A stretch of DNA of 64,000 nucleotides from UBA2040 sp041674745 (GTDB lineage: Bacteria; Bacteroidota; Bacteroidia; Flavobacteriales_D; Crocinitomicaceae), in assembly GCA_041674745.1 (NCBI GenBank), contig JBAYVD010000007.1, positions 1-64,000 of the forward strand, in the 5' to 3' direction. Both the position numbers and the translations under genes were made by a program. Below are positions 26,778 through 36,528 of the stretch, piece by piece. Every line of letters starts with the position of its first letter. The stretch's first letter is position 1. The notes below the pieces were generated by a model. The model searched no databases and was not told the DNA's origin. It worked only from the letters and a program-made list of their open reading frames with translations.

Positions 26778-27968
26778 TTACATAACAATATTGGTTTCTT
26801 TTTCGAAATGACGATAGGAAACCAAAACAGCAATCATGGCCAATGCCACCATAATTCCGAAACTTACAAGTAACAGACCTGTATCGAGTGTTCCAGCAAT
26901 CAGCTCTTTGGTGGCAAGAACGACATTGATAACTGGAATACATGCCGTCATTAAATTCAATTCAATGCCAGGCAAAAGACCAATCATGGCAGGTAAAACC
27001 ATGATAATATTCAAAGGAGTTATGATGCTTTGCGCTTCCTTGAAACTTTTCGCATACACAGCAATTGGGATCATCACACCGGCAAAGAAGACTGTCAAAG
27101 GGAAAAGTAACAAGAACAACATGAGAATAAAACCAGGTGTTAAAATTCCTCGGACGATGCTCAGAATTTCTTCATTTTCTACCAAATTGAAAACTTCGAT
27201 GGAAAGATACAATCCTACTAGGGCGCAGGTGGCGGCTAACAAGCCAGACAAAACCACAACGCCCATTTTCCCAATGAGTATTTGCATACGAGAAACGGGT
27301 GTTGTCAACAAGGTTTCAATTGTTCCACGCTCTTTTTCGCCTGTAAACAAATCAATTGCCGGATACATGCAACCAATAAAACCGAATGCAATGAAGATAT
27401 ACGGTAAAATACCACCGGCTAATTTCCCAATCATTTCTTTGTCGGAAGCAGTATTGTTGTAATTCGTTGCAAAAATTTGAAATTTACTTTCGTCCAAATT
27501 CATGGATTTGTATCGTTTGGCTTTTGCCGATTTTTCAGCGTATTCCATGTACGCTTCAGCACGATCTTTTATGCCGATATCCGTTGCGTCATAATAGACT
27601 TCGCATTTCATCGGTTTCATGCTTCTTTCTTGTTGAATATAACCGCTTGGAATGAAAATTCCCATTTGGATACTATCGTTTTTCACGTCTTTCAACAAAT
27701 CCTCTTTGTTTAAGTAGGGTTTCACCTCTTTTTTACCCAAGTTAGTCGGTGAGTTCATGAATTCAATCATCATCGGACTGTTTGCGTCGCCAACAAAACC
27801 AATTTTCAATGTTTTTTCTGCAGCGTCTTTTTCAAAACTAGCGCTGATACTAACGAAGAGATTCAAAATTACGGGAAATACTAAAACGGGAATTACCACC
27901 ATCATGATTAAAGTACGCTTATCTCGCAGCGTGTCTTTGAGTTCTTTTAAAAATAGGGTCTTGATCAT
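26778..27968 (-). CDS. ABC-2 exporter permease (NatB-like)
   Basis: The 396-residue permease has one N-terminal transmembrane helix (about 18-40), a large extracytoplasmic domain (45-180) and five to six C-terminal helices with GEKERGTIETLLTTPVSR before them. This layout is that of NatB/ABC-2 type exporters. The gene overlaps the ATPase gene upstream by 4 bp. The transported substrate, sodium or otherwise, is not visible. Confidence 0.88.
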   Translation of the reverse strand: MIKTLFLKELKDTLRDKRTLIMMVVIPVLVFPVILNLFVSISASFEKDAAEKTLKIGFVGDANSPMMIEFMNSPTNLGKKEVKPYLNKEDLLKDVKNDSIQMGIFIPSGYIQQERSMKPMKCEVYYDATDIGIKDRAEAYMEYAEKSAKAKRYKSMNLDESKFQIFATNYNNTASDKEMIGKLAGGILPYIFIAFGFIGCMYPAIDLFTGEKERGTIETLLTTPVSRMQILIGKMGVVVLSGLLAATCALVGLYLSIEVFNLVENEEILSIVRGILTPGFILMLFLLLFPLTVFFAGVMIPIAVYAKSFKEAQSIITPLNIIMVLPAMIGLLPGIELNLMTACIPVINVVLATKELIAGTLDTGLLLVSFGIMVALAMIAVLVSYRHFEKETNIVM

Positions 27969-28741
27969 CGTGTAGCTTGATTTGATTCGTGAATGATGCG
28001 AATAAATTCGCCCGTTAAACTGGACTCTTGTTGTTGATTTCTGAATTCCTCCATGGTGCCGTTGTACAGCAGTTTACCTTTGTGCACAATGGCCATGTCA
28101 TCACAAAGCAAATCCACTTCGCTCATAATATGACTGGAGAAAATCACCGTTTTCCCTTCGTTTTTACAATCGCGAATCAGGGAAATGATATTTTCAGCGG
28201 TGATGACATCCAAGCCACTCGTAGGTTCGTCAAAAACAATCACTTCGGGATCGTGAATCATCGTGCGACAAATGGAAACTTTCTGTTTCATACCTGTGCT
28301 CAGTTTTCCGATTCGCTTGTTTTGGAAATCGTTCATATCCAACAAGGTGAATAATCTTTCTTTTCTTGCTTTGAAATCAGTATTCGAAACGCCGTACAAA
28401 TCAGCAAAATATTTTACCAGTTCATTGGGCGTGAGTCGCGCATACAGTCCCGTTGATCCAGTTAAAAAACCTAGTTTTTTTCTCGCTTCTTGAGGATTTG
28501 CCACTGCATCAATGCCTGCAATTTCAATTTTCCCACTCGTTGGTTTGAAAATGGTAGAAAGCATCCGCATGGTGGTTGTTTTTCCGGCACCATTTGGCCC
28601 CAGCAAAGAAAAGATTCTTCCCGGCTGACATACAAAGGAAATATCATCCACAGCAACGGCAATTTTAGCAGTAGTATCCAATTCTTTTTGTTGTGATTTG
28701 CCCAATTGAAATTCCTTTCGCAGGTTTTCGACTTTGATCAT
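27965..28741 (-). CDS. ABC transporter ATP-binding protein (NatA-like)
   Basis: The 258-residue ATPase carries Walker A GPNGAGKTT (about 49-57), the signature LSTGMKQK, Walker B VIVFDEPTSGLD and the switch His in FSSHIMSE. It is the obvious partner of the permease encoded directly downstream with a 4-bp overlap. Confidence 0.92.
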   Translation of the reverse strand: MIKVENLRKEFQLGKSQQKELDTTAKIAVAVDDISFVCQPGRIFSLLGPNGAGKTTTMRMLSTIFKPTSGKIEIAGIDAVANPQEARKKLGFLTGSTGLYARLTPNELVKYFADLYGVSNTDFKARKERLFTLLDMNDFQNKRIGKLSTGMKQKVSICRTMIHDPEVIVFDEPTSGLDVITAENIISLIRDCKNEGKTVIFSSHIMSEVDLLCDDMAIVHKGKLLYNGTMEEFRNQQQESSLTGEFIRIIHESNQATR

Positions 28742-28758
28742 AAATTGAAGTGTTTAGT

Positions 28759-28766
28759 CAAAAATA
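28759..28766 (-). promoter_or_regulatory. Possible -7 element before the ABC operon
   Basis: TATTTTTG on the minus strand fits TAnnTTTG and ends 17 bp upstream of the ATPase start. There is no recognisable -33 TTG. Confidence 0.4.
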
Positions 28767-28822
28767 GTGATTTTTTGAGAATTTGGAAAAGGAGAACCGC
28801 GAATCTAACTGAACTGGGATAA

Positions 28823-29830
28823 TCACTCGCAAATGCGGCCCTTGTGTGCGCCATTGTGGTAATCTTCGTCGAGTTTTTTCAATTCATTGATCAACTCTGC
28901 TGTGGGCGGTGTATTTTGTAGTTTCGTCAAATCCGGTTGACCAGCATCCACCCAAGCCGAATACCAAATAGAACCGACTGAAACAATAGAAGCTTTTAAG
29001 CGTCTTTCCACTTGTCCGTCCAACATTTTATGGTACGCTTGTGAAAATTCGTAGGAGTAGGTTTGAACCGTTATATTTCCGCGTTGTTCGTAGGCATATT
29101 TCTTGTCTTTTGGGAAAGATTCCGTCAACTGTTTTTCAAAACCAAAAACAGAATCCAAAGCATGGTGAGAGGCTTTCACAATTTCCCAAGACCAGTCGTT
29201 CAATTTGTCAATGTATTTGGCTTTGCCTACGAAATAATCATAATCTGCTTCGTTTATTTCAACCAATCGACTTTCCCACAAGCCATGAATTCCGCGTTGA
29301 CCGGTCATTTGACCGTTGTAATTTTCAGTGGTGTGCAAAGGAACGTGTGCATCGCCCACATAATGACCAATATCGGCAGAGTACTTTAAAATCAAATCAA
29401 CATTTTTGTTTTCAAAAGCGCGCGTCAACTTCATTTTCATTACGTTCAAATGCCAAGGAACGATGCCATAGGCTTGCAACGTGTCTTCACTGAATTTTTC
29501 AACGGCATCGTACCAACGACGAGGAACGATGGAAAAGGGATCTTCTCCAAACTTTGCATAATGATCGATATCGATGTAATGACATTGCGCTTCACCTTCC
29601 ATGGCGTAGCGACGTTTGTCTGGATCGACGGCATGCTCGGTCATGTATTCAATGTGCTCTTTGTAAAAACCAAACATTTGAGGAGGCAAGGTGAAAATAG
29701 CCACCCGATTGATCCTTTTGTGACCGAAGAAACCCCACTTTTTGTAAATGGAATTGGAAGTAGGAATCAGGCTCATGCTAAGTGGCAAGAGCAAAATCAA
29801 AATGAATTTATAGTTGAACCAATTTGCCAT
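28823..29830 (-). CDS. Zinc-dependent phospholipase C / S1-P1 nuclease-like exported protein
   Basis: The 335-residue protein has an N-terminal signal peptide or anchor and then the all-helical metallo-fold. WGFFGHKRINR near residue 32 supplies the first ligands, the HYIDIDHY region follows, ADIGHYVGDAHVPLH (about 148-162) gives two His and Asp, and GIHGLWESRL comes after it. These resemble the tri-zinc phospholipase C/S1 nuclease superfamily; which substrate is cut cannot be told. It overlaps the end of the ComB-like gene by 23 bp. Confidence 0.8.
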   Translation of the reverse strand: MANWFNYKFILILLLPLSMSLIPTSNSIYKKWGFFGHKRINRVAIFTLPPQMFGFYKEHIEYMTEHAVDPDKRRYAMEGEAQCHYIDIDHYAKFGEDPFSIVPRRWYDAVEKFSEDTLQAYGIVPWHLNVMKMKLTRAFENKNVDLILKYSADIGHYVGDAHVPLHTTENYNGQMTGQRGIHGLWESRLVEINEADYDYFVGKAKYIDKLNDWSWEIVKASHHALDSVFGFEKQLTESFPKDKKYAYEQRGNITVQTYSYEFSQAYHKMLDGQVERRLKASIVSVGSIWYSAWVDAGQPDLTKLQNTPPTAELINELKKLDEDYHNGAHKGRICE

Positions 29831-30527
29831 TTCTTAAAATCGGAATCACATTGTGTTGATTGGGTGTCAAACAATATTTGATGTCTTCATTCAAATTTAG
29901 GTTTTTTAATCGTCTTCTGTGCGAACTCGATTTTAAATAACCAAAATAATTGTCTTTTGCAGAAAGGTATAAATATTTTGCAGCAATCGAAGAATCTTCA
30001 TCACTTTGGAATCTTCCCGTGCTCAACAAATATTCGCAAATCGCACCCGCACAAATAGTATCTTCCAGGTTGAACTTGTCTTGCCAACCAGAACACAAGC
30101 ACAAAATATTTTTATCTTGTTTTTCTAACCATTCTGACAAATGTTGCAAATTCAGTAGGGAGCCAACGACCACAACTTCAGCATCTTTGGCTAAATCCAA
30201 CGCTTTGGTTCCATTGGTTGTTGACAACACGACGTCTTGACCTTTCAACTCTTCTTTCATATAAGAATAGGGCGAATTGCCGAAATCAAAACCCTCCACA
30301 ATTTGTCCTTTTCTTTCCGCTCCAACCAAATACCCTTTTTTCTGGTAATCTTTGGCTTCTTCAATCGTTGCTACAGGAATAATTGATTTGACACCATGCG
30401 CAAATGCAGCACAAATGGCAGATGTAGCTCTCAGTACATCAATGACAACGACGATTTCATATTCATCCTTGTAATAGTCGTATTCACCCGGTGTGAAACA
30501 GACTTCAACGTGTTTTCTAGTATCCAT
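29808..30527 (-). CDS. 2-phosphosulfolactate phosphatase family protein (ComB-like)
   Basis: The 239-residue protein shows the ComB signatures VVVIDVLRATSAI, GFDFGNSPYSY and VVLSTTNGTKAL. ComB hydrolyses 2-phosphosulfolactate in coenzyme M synthesis. In Bacteroidota, which make no coenzyme M, a role in other sulfonate or sulfonolipid metabolism is possible but unproven. I placed the start at 30527 rather than 9 bp upstream because a TAAATTTG promoter-like element lies at 30534-30541. Confidence 0.88.
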   Translation of the reverse strand: MDTRKHVEVCFTPGEYDYYKDEYEIVVVIDVLRATSAICAAFAHGVKSIIPVATIEEAKDYQKKGYLVGAERKGQIVEGFDFGNSPYSYMKEELKGQDVVLSTTNGTKALDLAKDAEVVVVGSLLNLQHLSEWLEKQDKNILCLCSGWQDKFNLEDTICAGAICEYLLSTGRFQSDEDSSIAAKYLYLSAKDNYFGYLKSSSHRRRLKNLNLNEDIKYCLTPNQHNVIPILRNGKLVQL

Positions 30528-30533
30528 TCGTAG

Positions 30534-30541
30534 CAAATTTA
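30534..30541 (-). promoter_or_regulatory. Possible -7 element of the ComB-like gene
   Basis: TAAATTTG on the minus strand is 6 bp from the chosen start codon, so the message would be nearly leaderless. Confidence 0.4.
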
Positions 30542-30551
30542 CACTTTAAAA

Positions 30552-30860
30552 TTAGTTTGAAAACGTCTCTTCTTGTTTCTTTATGAACCATTTATCAGCA
30601 AGGAAGGTTCCGAATGGAAGTAAAGAAGCTAGAAACAAAAGGAATACGATTTTAACATTCCATTTTTTGTCATCCATATTCAAGTACAACAAAATTACGT
30701 AGGCAATAAATAAAAGACCGTGTGCGTATCCAACAATTTTGTTTGGCAACGGCATTTCTGCCGCATATTTTAAGTACATTGTAAAACCCAACAGCAAATA
30801 GGATATACCTTCTAAAATGGCAACCGTTCTAAATTGATTGATAGACGAATTAAATTTCAT
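30552..30860 (-). CDS. DUF3817 small membrane protein
   Basis: The 102-residue protein has three transmembrane helices (about 11-29, 44-62, 69-88) and the family pattern RTVAILEGISYLLLGFTMYLKY and AHGLLFIAYV. The function is unknown. TAATTTTG at 30874-30881 on the minus strand is a plausible -7 promoter element 13 bp upstream. Confidence 0.88.
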   Translation of the reverse strand: MKFNSSINQFRTVAILEGISYLLLGFTMYLKYAAEMPLPNKIVGYAHGLLFIAYVILLYLNMDDKKWNVKIVFLLFLASLLPFGTFLADKWFIKKQEETFSN

Positions 30861-30950
30861 AAAAATTTTTTGACAAAATTAATCGGTTTTCTTTTTACGG
30901 GAAGAAATTAAAAGCCGATTCAATCGAGAGTTTTCAACCGTTTTTCACCA

Positions 30951-32981
30951 TTATTTCTCAACAAATCGTTGCATTTCGAACAATTCGTCTCGAAGTCGCG
31001 CTGCCTCAATGAAGTCCAAATTTTTGGCAGCATTTTCCATTGCTTTCTTGGTCGCTTTAATCATTTTAGACAGCTTCTCCTGATCGTTGTAGGCACCTTT
31101 GTGATCTGCAGCCATTTGAATATTTTCACTTTGCTCGTATTCACGTCGTTCCAAAATCCGCGTTGCCGAATCGCCATCTGCCACTTTTGTCGATTCCATG
31201 ATTTTCTCCTTGGATTTGTTCAAAGCAGTCGGAACCAATCCATGTTCTTCGTTGTAGGCAATTTGAATTTCCCTTCTTCGATTGGTTTCGTCAATCGTTT
31301 GCTGCATGGAGTCGGTCATCTTATCGGCATAGAAAATTACGCGACCATCCACATTTCGAGCGGCTCGACCAACGGTCTGCACCAGCGAACGCGTACTGCG
31401 AAGAAAACCTTCTTTGTCGGCATCAATGATTGCGACCAATGAAACTTCCGGTAAATCCAATCCTTCTCTTAGCAGGTTTACACCAATCAATACATCGAAG
31501 GTTCCCAAACGCAATTGTCGCAAGATTTCCACGCGCTCAATGGTATCCACATCACTGTGAATGTAGCGGCACAAAACGCCTAATCTGTCGAGGTATTTCT
31601 GTAATTCTTCCGCCATTCGTTTGGTCAAAGTGGTCACCAAGGTTCGTTCACTTTTCGCAATTCGAATTTGAATTTCTGTAATCAAATCATCGATCTGGTT
31701 CAAACTGGGTCGAACTTCAATGATTGGATCTAAAAGTCCAGTCGGACGAATCACTTGTTCGACCACAAACCCTTCGGAACGTTCAATTTCATAATCCGCC
31801 GGCGTAGCCGAAACGTAAATGATTTGATTCAAAAGCGTTTCGAATTCCTCAAATTTCAAAGGCCGATTGTCCATGGCGGCTTGCAATCGAAAACCATAAT
31901 CTACCAAATTCATTTTTCGTGAGCGGTCACCACCGTACATTGCCCGAATTTGAGGAAGCGTAACGTGGCTCTCGTCCACCACCATCAAGAAATCGTCGGG
32001 GAAATAATCCAACAAGCAGAATGGGCGAGTGCCCGGGTCACGTTGGTCAAAATAGCGCGAATAATTCTCAATGCCTGAGCAGTAGCCCAATTCACGCATC
32101 ATTTCCAAATCATATTCCGTTCGTTCCTGCAAACGGGTCGCTTCTTCCAATTTCCCTTCCGCTTTGAATGCGTCCACTTGCAATTGCATGTCGAAGGAAA
32201 TTTCATCGATGGCTCGTCGCGTGGTTTCTGGACTGCTGACAAAAATATTCGCAGGATAAATATTGATTTCTTCTAAAATTTCAATTGTGCTGTTATTAAT
32301 TGGGTCGATAGTTGAAATTTTTTCAATGTCATCGCCCCAAAATTCTACGCGCAAAGCATAATCGGCGTACGCTAAATAAATATCAATCGTATCGCCTTTC
32401 ACACGGAATTGACCACGGTTGAATTCTACTACCGAACGGGAGTACAAATTTTCTACCAAGCGCAGCAAGAATTTATTTCTGGAAATGCGCTGTCCAACTT
32501 TGATTGGCATTACACTCTTGGCAAATTCATTCGGGTTTCCAATACCGTAAATACAAGAAACGGATGAAACAACAATCACATCTCTTCGTCCTGAAAGTAA
32601 GGCAGAAGTTGCTGAAAGTCGAAGTTTTTCCAATTCATCGTTGATCTGTAAATCTTTTTCGATAAAGGTTCCTGTTACCGGTAAATAGGCTTCTGGTTGG
32701 TAATAGTCGTAGTAGGAAACAAAATATTCCACCGAATTTTCAGGAAAAAATTGCTTGAATTCACCATACAATTGTGCCGCCAAGGTTTTGTTGTGACTCA
32801 AAATCAACGTGGGTCGATCGACTTCCTTGATTACATTGGCAATGGTAAAGGTTTTCCCACTTCCGGTAACACCCAATAAAGTCTGACCAAATAGTCCTTC
32901 ATTCAAACCATTCACCAAACTTTTTATCGCTGCGGGTTGATCACCGGTGGGTTGAAAGTCGGATTGAAGTTTGAAGTCCAT
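30951..32981 (-). CDS. uvrB: Excinuclease ABC subunit B
   Basis: The 676-residue damage-verification helicase of nucleotide excision repair has Walker A GVTGSGKTFT (about 39-48). The beta-hairpin region is YYDYYQPEAYLP, VDESHVTLPQIRAMYGGDRSRK gives the helicase II block, and LLREGLDLPEVSLVAI and QTVGRAARN the later motifs. A C-terminal UVR domain (about 635-670) is present. Length and motif order are standard. Confidence 0.96.
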   Translation of the reverse strand: MDFKLQSDFQPTGDQPAAIKSLVNGLNEGLFGQTLLGVTGSGKTFTIANVIKEVDRPTLILSHNKTLAAQLYGEFKQFFPENSVEYFVSYYDYYQPEAYLPVTGTFIEKDLQINDELEKLRLSATSALLSGRRDVIVVSSVSCIYGIGNPNEFAKSVMPIKVGQRISRNKFLLRLVENLYSRSVVEFNRGQFRVKGDTIDIYLAYADYALRVEFWGDDIEKISTIDPINNSTIEILEEINIYPANIFVSSPETTRRAIDEISFDMQLQVDAFKAEGKLEEATRLQERTEYDLEMMRELGYCSGIENYSRYFDQRDPGTRPFCLLDYFPDDFLMVVDESHVTLPQIRAMYGGDRSRKMNLVDYGFRLQAAMDNRPLKFEEFETLLNQIIYVSATPADYEIERSEGFVVEQVIRPTGLLDPIIEVRPSLNQIDDLITEIQIRIAKSERTLVTTLTKRMAEELQKYLDRLGVLCRYIHSDVDTIERVEILRQLRLGTFDVLIGVNLLREGLDLPEVSLVAIIDADKEGFLRSTRSLVQTVGRAARNVDGRVIFYADKMTDSMQQTIDETNRRREIQIAYNEEHGLVPTALNKSKEKIMESTKVADGDSATRILERREYEQSENIQMAADHKGAYNDQEKLSKMIKATKKAMENAAKNLDFIEAARLRDELFEMQRFVEK

Positions 32982-33069
32982 GTTTTTTTGGTTTAAAATT
33001 AAGAATAAACTCTCCTTTCGCCAATAAATTTGACAGTTTAATTATCTTTACAATTCTTAATTTTTCATC

Positions 33070-34017
33070 ATGGTTTGGATTCTTTTCTTGTTTCTTGTTT
33101 TTGGACTTTTAGCGCTTGATTTGGGCGTTTTTCATAAAGAAAATCATCAAGTTTCCATGAAAGATTCGTTGAAATGGACTTCAGTTTGGGTAGCGGTTGC
33201 CTTACTTTTTGGATTGGTCGTTTATTGGTTGTACGACATCAATTGGATGAACATCAATCAGCACGGAACCAAGCCAGGAAAAGCCATGCTGGATTATTAT
33301 ACGGGCTATTTGATCGAAGAATCCTTGAGTTTGGACAATATTTTTGTCATTGCTTTGGTATTTAAGTTTTTCAAAATTGAAGGGAAATTCCAGCATAACA
33401 TACTTTTTTGGGGAATCATTGGAGCAGTTGTATTTCGATTACTCATGATTTTAGTGGGTGCAGCTTTTGTGAGAAACTTTGAATACGCGACCTATGTTTT
33501 TGGAAGTATTTTAGTGTATTCCGCTGTAAAAATGCTCTTTGAAAAAGAAGATGATCACGAAAATTTTAAAGAAAGTTTTGCTGTTCGTGCTTTATCGAAA
33601 GTTTTTAAAATCGATTGGACGATTCGGGATGGTCGATACTTCGCTTTTGAAAATGGAAAACGTGTTGCCACGGCATTTTTCGCTGCTTTGGTTGTCGTTG
33701 AGTTTTCAGACATCATTTTCGCCGTGGATTCTATTCCAGCGATATTCTCCATCACAACAGATCCATTTATCGTTTTTACGTCGAATATTTTTGCCATTCT
33801 AGGGTTGCGGAATCTGTATTTCTTCCTGGCCGGCATGCTCGACAAATTCCACTACATGAAATTTGCCTTGATTGGAGTGCTGTTTTTTGTTGGAATCAAA
33901 ATGCTCTTGGCGCATTATTATGAAATTTCGACAAACATTTCTTTGATTGCGATTTTGGGACTTTTAACCGCAGGCGTTCTTTATTCTCTGTACAGTTCTC
34001 GACACGAAAAAGGGTAA
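33070..34017 (+). CDS. TerC/Alx family integral membrane protein
   Basis: The 315-residue protein has eight or nine transmembrane helices. The TerC signatures are EESLSLDNIFVIALVF (about 78-93) and VVEFSDIIFAVDSIPAIF (about 210-227), whose acidic residues lie within the membrane. Relatives export manganese or are tied to tellurite resistance and redox stress; manganese export is the better supported role. Its last codons are 6 bp from the following dinB. Confidence 0.9.
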   Translation: MVWILFLFLVFGLLALDLGVFHKENHQVSMKDSLKWTSVWVAVALLFGLVVYWLYDINWMNINQHGTKPGKAMLDYYTGYLIEESLSLDNIFVIALVFKFFKIEGKFQHNILFWGIIGAVVFRLLMILVGAAFVRNFEYATYVFGSILVYSAVKMLFEKEDDHENFKESFAVRALSKVFKIDWTIRDGRYFAFENGKRVATAFFAALVVVEFSDIIFAVDSIPAIFSITTDPFIVFTSNIFAILGLRNLYFFLAGMLDKFHYMKFALIGVLFFVGIKMLLAHYYEISTNISLIAILGLLTAGVLYSLYSSRHEKG

Positions 34018-34023
34018 ACGGAA

Positions 34024-35088
34024 GTGAGAAAAATCCTGCACATCGACATGGATGCTTTTTTTGCATCCGTTGAACAAAGGGATAATCCGGAGCTTCAAGG
34101 GAAACCCGTTGCTGTTGGTGGAGGTGAAGAAAGAGGCGTTGTTGCAGCCGCTAGTTACGAAGCCCGACATTTTGGGGTTCGATCCGCCATGAACGGCAAG
34201 CGAGCCAAAGAGTTATGTCCGGATTTAATTTTCGTTCGTCCCAGATTTGAGGCGTACAAGGAAGTTTCTCAGCAAATTAGAGCCATTTTCGAGCAATATA
34301 CCGACATCATCGAACCACTTTCTTTGGATGAAGCTTATTTGGATATTACGGAAAATAAGATGCGCATGTCTTCCGCCACATTTATCGCTCAGGCCATTAA
34401 AAATGACATTTTCAACGAAACTCAATTGATTGCTTCGGCCGGTGTTTCTTACAATAAATTTCTTGCCAAATTGGCTTCAGACGAAGACAAACCAGATGGA
34501 TTGTTCGTCATTCCACCTGAAAAAGGGAAGGCATTCGTGGAACAGTTGGCGATTCAAAAATTTCACGGAGTAGGGAAGGCCACTGCTCAAAAAATGATGG
34601 AATTGAATATTTTCAAAGGCAAAGATCTTTTGGCTTTTGATGAACGAGAATTGACACATTACTTTGGCAAATCTGGCGCGTTTTTCTATCAAATTGCTCG
34701 AGGAATTGACAACCGAAAAGTTATAGCCGAACGTGAACGTAAATCGGTTGGGGTTGAAACAACTTTTTCTGAGAATGTCGACAAGGAATTGGAATTGTGG
34801 GAAGTGTCTCGAAAATTGCTAAAAACCTTGTGGAAGCGTCTGGAAAAATCCGACAAACAAGGTCGATCGTTGAGTTTGAAATTGCGTTATTCTGATTTTC
34901 AAACCATTACTCGAAGCAAAACCCAAGAAACCGATATTTTATCGGAAAAGGAATTGGTCGATCTAGCTGTTGAAGTTTTTAATTCCGTTTTGCCGTTGGA
35001 AGATTCCATTCGACTGATCGGTTATTCTTTGAGCGGATTCGATAAAGAACCACCTGTTGTAAACCTGCAACAAACCATAAATTTTTAA
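34024..35088 (+). CDS. dinB: DNA polymerase IV
   Basis: The 354-residue Y-family polymerase starts with GTG at 34024. MDMDAFF gives Asp8, SLDEAYLDIT gives Asp102/Glu103, and the helix-hairpin-helix region is FHGVGKATAQKMMELN. The C-terminal QQTINF may be the clamp-binding peptide. It is the usual short DinB, in contrast to the longer paralogue at 15413, and it follows the TerC gene closely. Confidence 0.95.
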   Translation: MRKILHIDMDAFFASVEQRDNPELQGKPVAVGGGEERGVVAAASYEARHFGVRSAMNGKRAKELCPDLIFVRPRFEAYKEVSQQIRAIFEQYTDIIEPLSLDEAYLDITENKMRMSSATFIAQAIKNDIFNETQLIASAGVSYNKFLAKLASDEDKPDGLFVIPPEKGKAFVEQLAIQKFHGVGKATAQKMMELNIFKGKDLLAFDERELTHYFGKSGAFFYQIARGIDNRKVIAERERKSVGVETTFSENVDKELELWEVSRKLLKTLWKRLEKSDKQGRSLSLKLRYSDFQTITRSKTQETDILSEKELVDLAVEVFNSVLPLEDSIRLIGYSLSGFDKEPPVVNLQQTINF

Positions 35089-35116
35089 TTTTCAACCGTC
35101 CTTTCTTCCTACTTCA

Positions 35117-35147
35117 TTGGCAATTCTCTATTAATCACCTATCTTTG
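35117..35147 (+). promoter_or_regulatory. Promoter of the cystathionine beta-synthase-like gene
   Basis: TTG at 35117-35119 and TATCTTTG at 35140-35147 have 20 nt between them, matching the Bacteroidota -33/-7 arrangement well. Transcription would begin about 10-15 nt before the ATG at 35166. Confidence 0.65.
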
Positions 35148-35165
35148 CCCGCAAGTAAGAAAGGC

Positions 35166-36527
35166 ATGAAATATTACAAGGATATATTAGAAACCATTGG
35201 AAATACGCCATTGGTGCGTTTGAATAAAGTAACAAAGGAGGTCTCTGCTTTGGTTTTAGCGAAAGTTGAAACAACCAATCCTGGAAATTCTGTAAAAGAC
35301 AGAATGGCCATGAAAATGATCGAAGATGCAGAAGCAGACGGTCGTTTGAAACCAGGTGGAACCATCATTGAAGGAACATCCGGAAATACGGGAATGGGTT
35401 TAGCGTTGGGTGCCATCATCAAAGGATACAAATTGATTTGTGTTTTGGGTGACAAGCAATCCAAAGAAAAAATGGACATTTTACGTGCTGTTGGTGCCGA
35501 AGTTGTGGTTTGTCCCACAGCAGTAGAACCGACCGATCCAAGATCTTATTACAGTGTATCCAAACGTTTGGCGCAAGAAACGCCGAATTCTTGGTACGTA
35601 AATCAATACGATAATTTATCCAACCGTTTGGCGCATTACGAACAAACAGGTCCCGAAATTTGGGAACAAACAGAAGGGAAAATAACGCATTTCGTTGCGG
35701 GAGTTGGAACAGGCGGAACGATTTCAGGCGTTGGAAAATATTTGAAAGAGAAAAACCCCAACATCAAAATTTTAGGAATTGATACGTACGGTTCTGTTTT
35801 TAAAAAATACAAGGAAACAGGCATTTTCGACGAAAACGAAATCTACTCGTACATTACAGAAGGAATTGGTGAAGATATTTTACCGGCGAACGTAGATTTT
35901 GACATCATCGACCATTTCGAAAAAGTAACCGATAAAGATGCCGCTATTTATACACGAAAAATCACACGTGAAGAAGGTATTTTTGCGGGCAATTCAGCAG
36001 GGTCAGCGGTGAAAGGAATCGTTCAGATGAAAGACATGTTCAAACCAGAAGATGTCGTGGTCGTTCTTTTTCATGATCATGGAAGTCGTTATGTTGGAAA
36101 AATGTTCAACGACGACTGGATGCGTGAACGCGGATTTTTGGAAGAAGAGTTGAAAACAGCTTCAGAGTTGATCAAAAAACACGAAAACCATCCATTGGTT
36201 ACTTTGTTCGCTGAGGAGTTGGTTTCTCATGCTGTGGCGAGAATGCGTCAGTTTGGTATTTCTCAAATTCCCGTTCTACGCGACAATGCTTTTGTTGGTT
36301 CATTGGATGAAAGTCATATTTATTCATTGCTCATTGACAACCCAAAATTGATCGATGCACCGATTTCCAGCGTTATGCAAGCCCCTTTCCCTATTGTGAA
36401 AGCTGGAGCAAGTATAGAAGAAGTTTCAAAGGTAATTGATAAAAACACTGCCGCTGCTTTGGTTGAATTGGAAAACGGTAAGTTCCACATTATAACGAAA
36501 TACGATATCATTTCATCTTTAGCCTAA
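35166..36527 (+). CDS. Cystathionine beta-synthase-like PLP enzyme with CBS domains
   Basis: The 453-residue protein joins a type II PLP fold (1-325) to two C-terminal CBS motifs (about 335-453). It has the PLP lysine region NPGNSVKDRMAMK, the phosphate-binding GTSGNTGMG and the GVGTGGTISGVG loop. This architecture is that of cystathionine beta-synthase; a cysteine synthase activity cannot be excluded. The start is the ATG at 35166 (MKYYKDILETIGNTPLVRL); a TTG 21 bp earlier overlaps the promoter. Confidence 0.9.
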   Translation: MKYYKDILETIGNTPLVRLNKVTKEVSALVLAKVETTNPGNSVKDRMAMKMIEDAEADGRLKPGGTIIEGTSGNTGMGLALGAIIKGYKLICVLGDKQSKEKMDILRAVGAEVVVCPTAVEPTDPRSYYSVSKRLAQETPNSWYVNQYDNLSNRLAHYEQTGPEIWEQTEGKITHFVAGVGTGGTISGVGKYLKEKNPNIKILGIDTYGSVFKKYKETGIFDENEIYSYITEGIGEDILPANVDFDIIDHFEKVTDKDAAIYTRKITREEGIFAGNSAGSAVKGIVQMKDMFKPEDVVVVLFHDHGSRYVGKMFNDDWMRERGFLEEELKTASELIKKHENHPLVTLFAEELVSHAVARMRQFGISQIPVLRDNAFVGSLDESHIYSLLIDNPKLIDAPISSVMQAPFPIVKAGASIEEVSKVIDKNTAAALVELENGKFHIITKYDIISSLA

Positions 36528-36528
36528 G

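Noticed and set aside
26836..27462. Plus-strand open frame of 208 codons
   Set aside because: Shadow of the ABC permease gene, without promoter or family signature.
30871..30885. GACAAAATTAATCGG upstream of the DUF3817 gene resembling the operator
   Set aside because: The second half-site is disrupted and the flanks differ; it overlaps a normal -7 promoter element instead.
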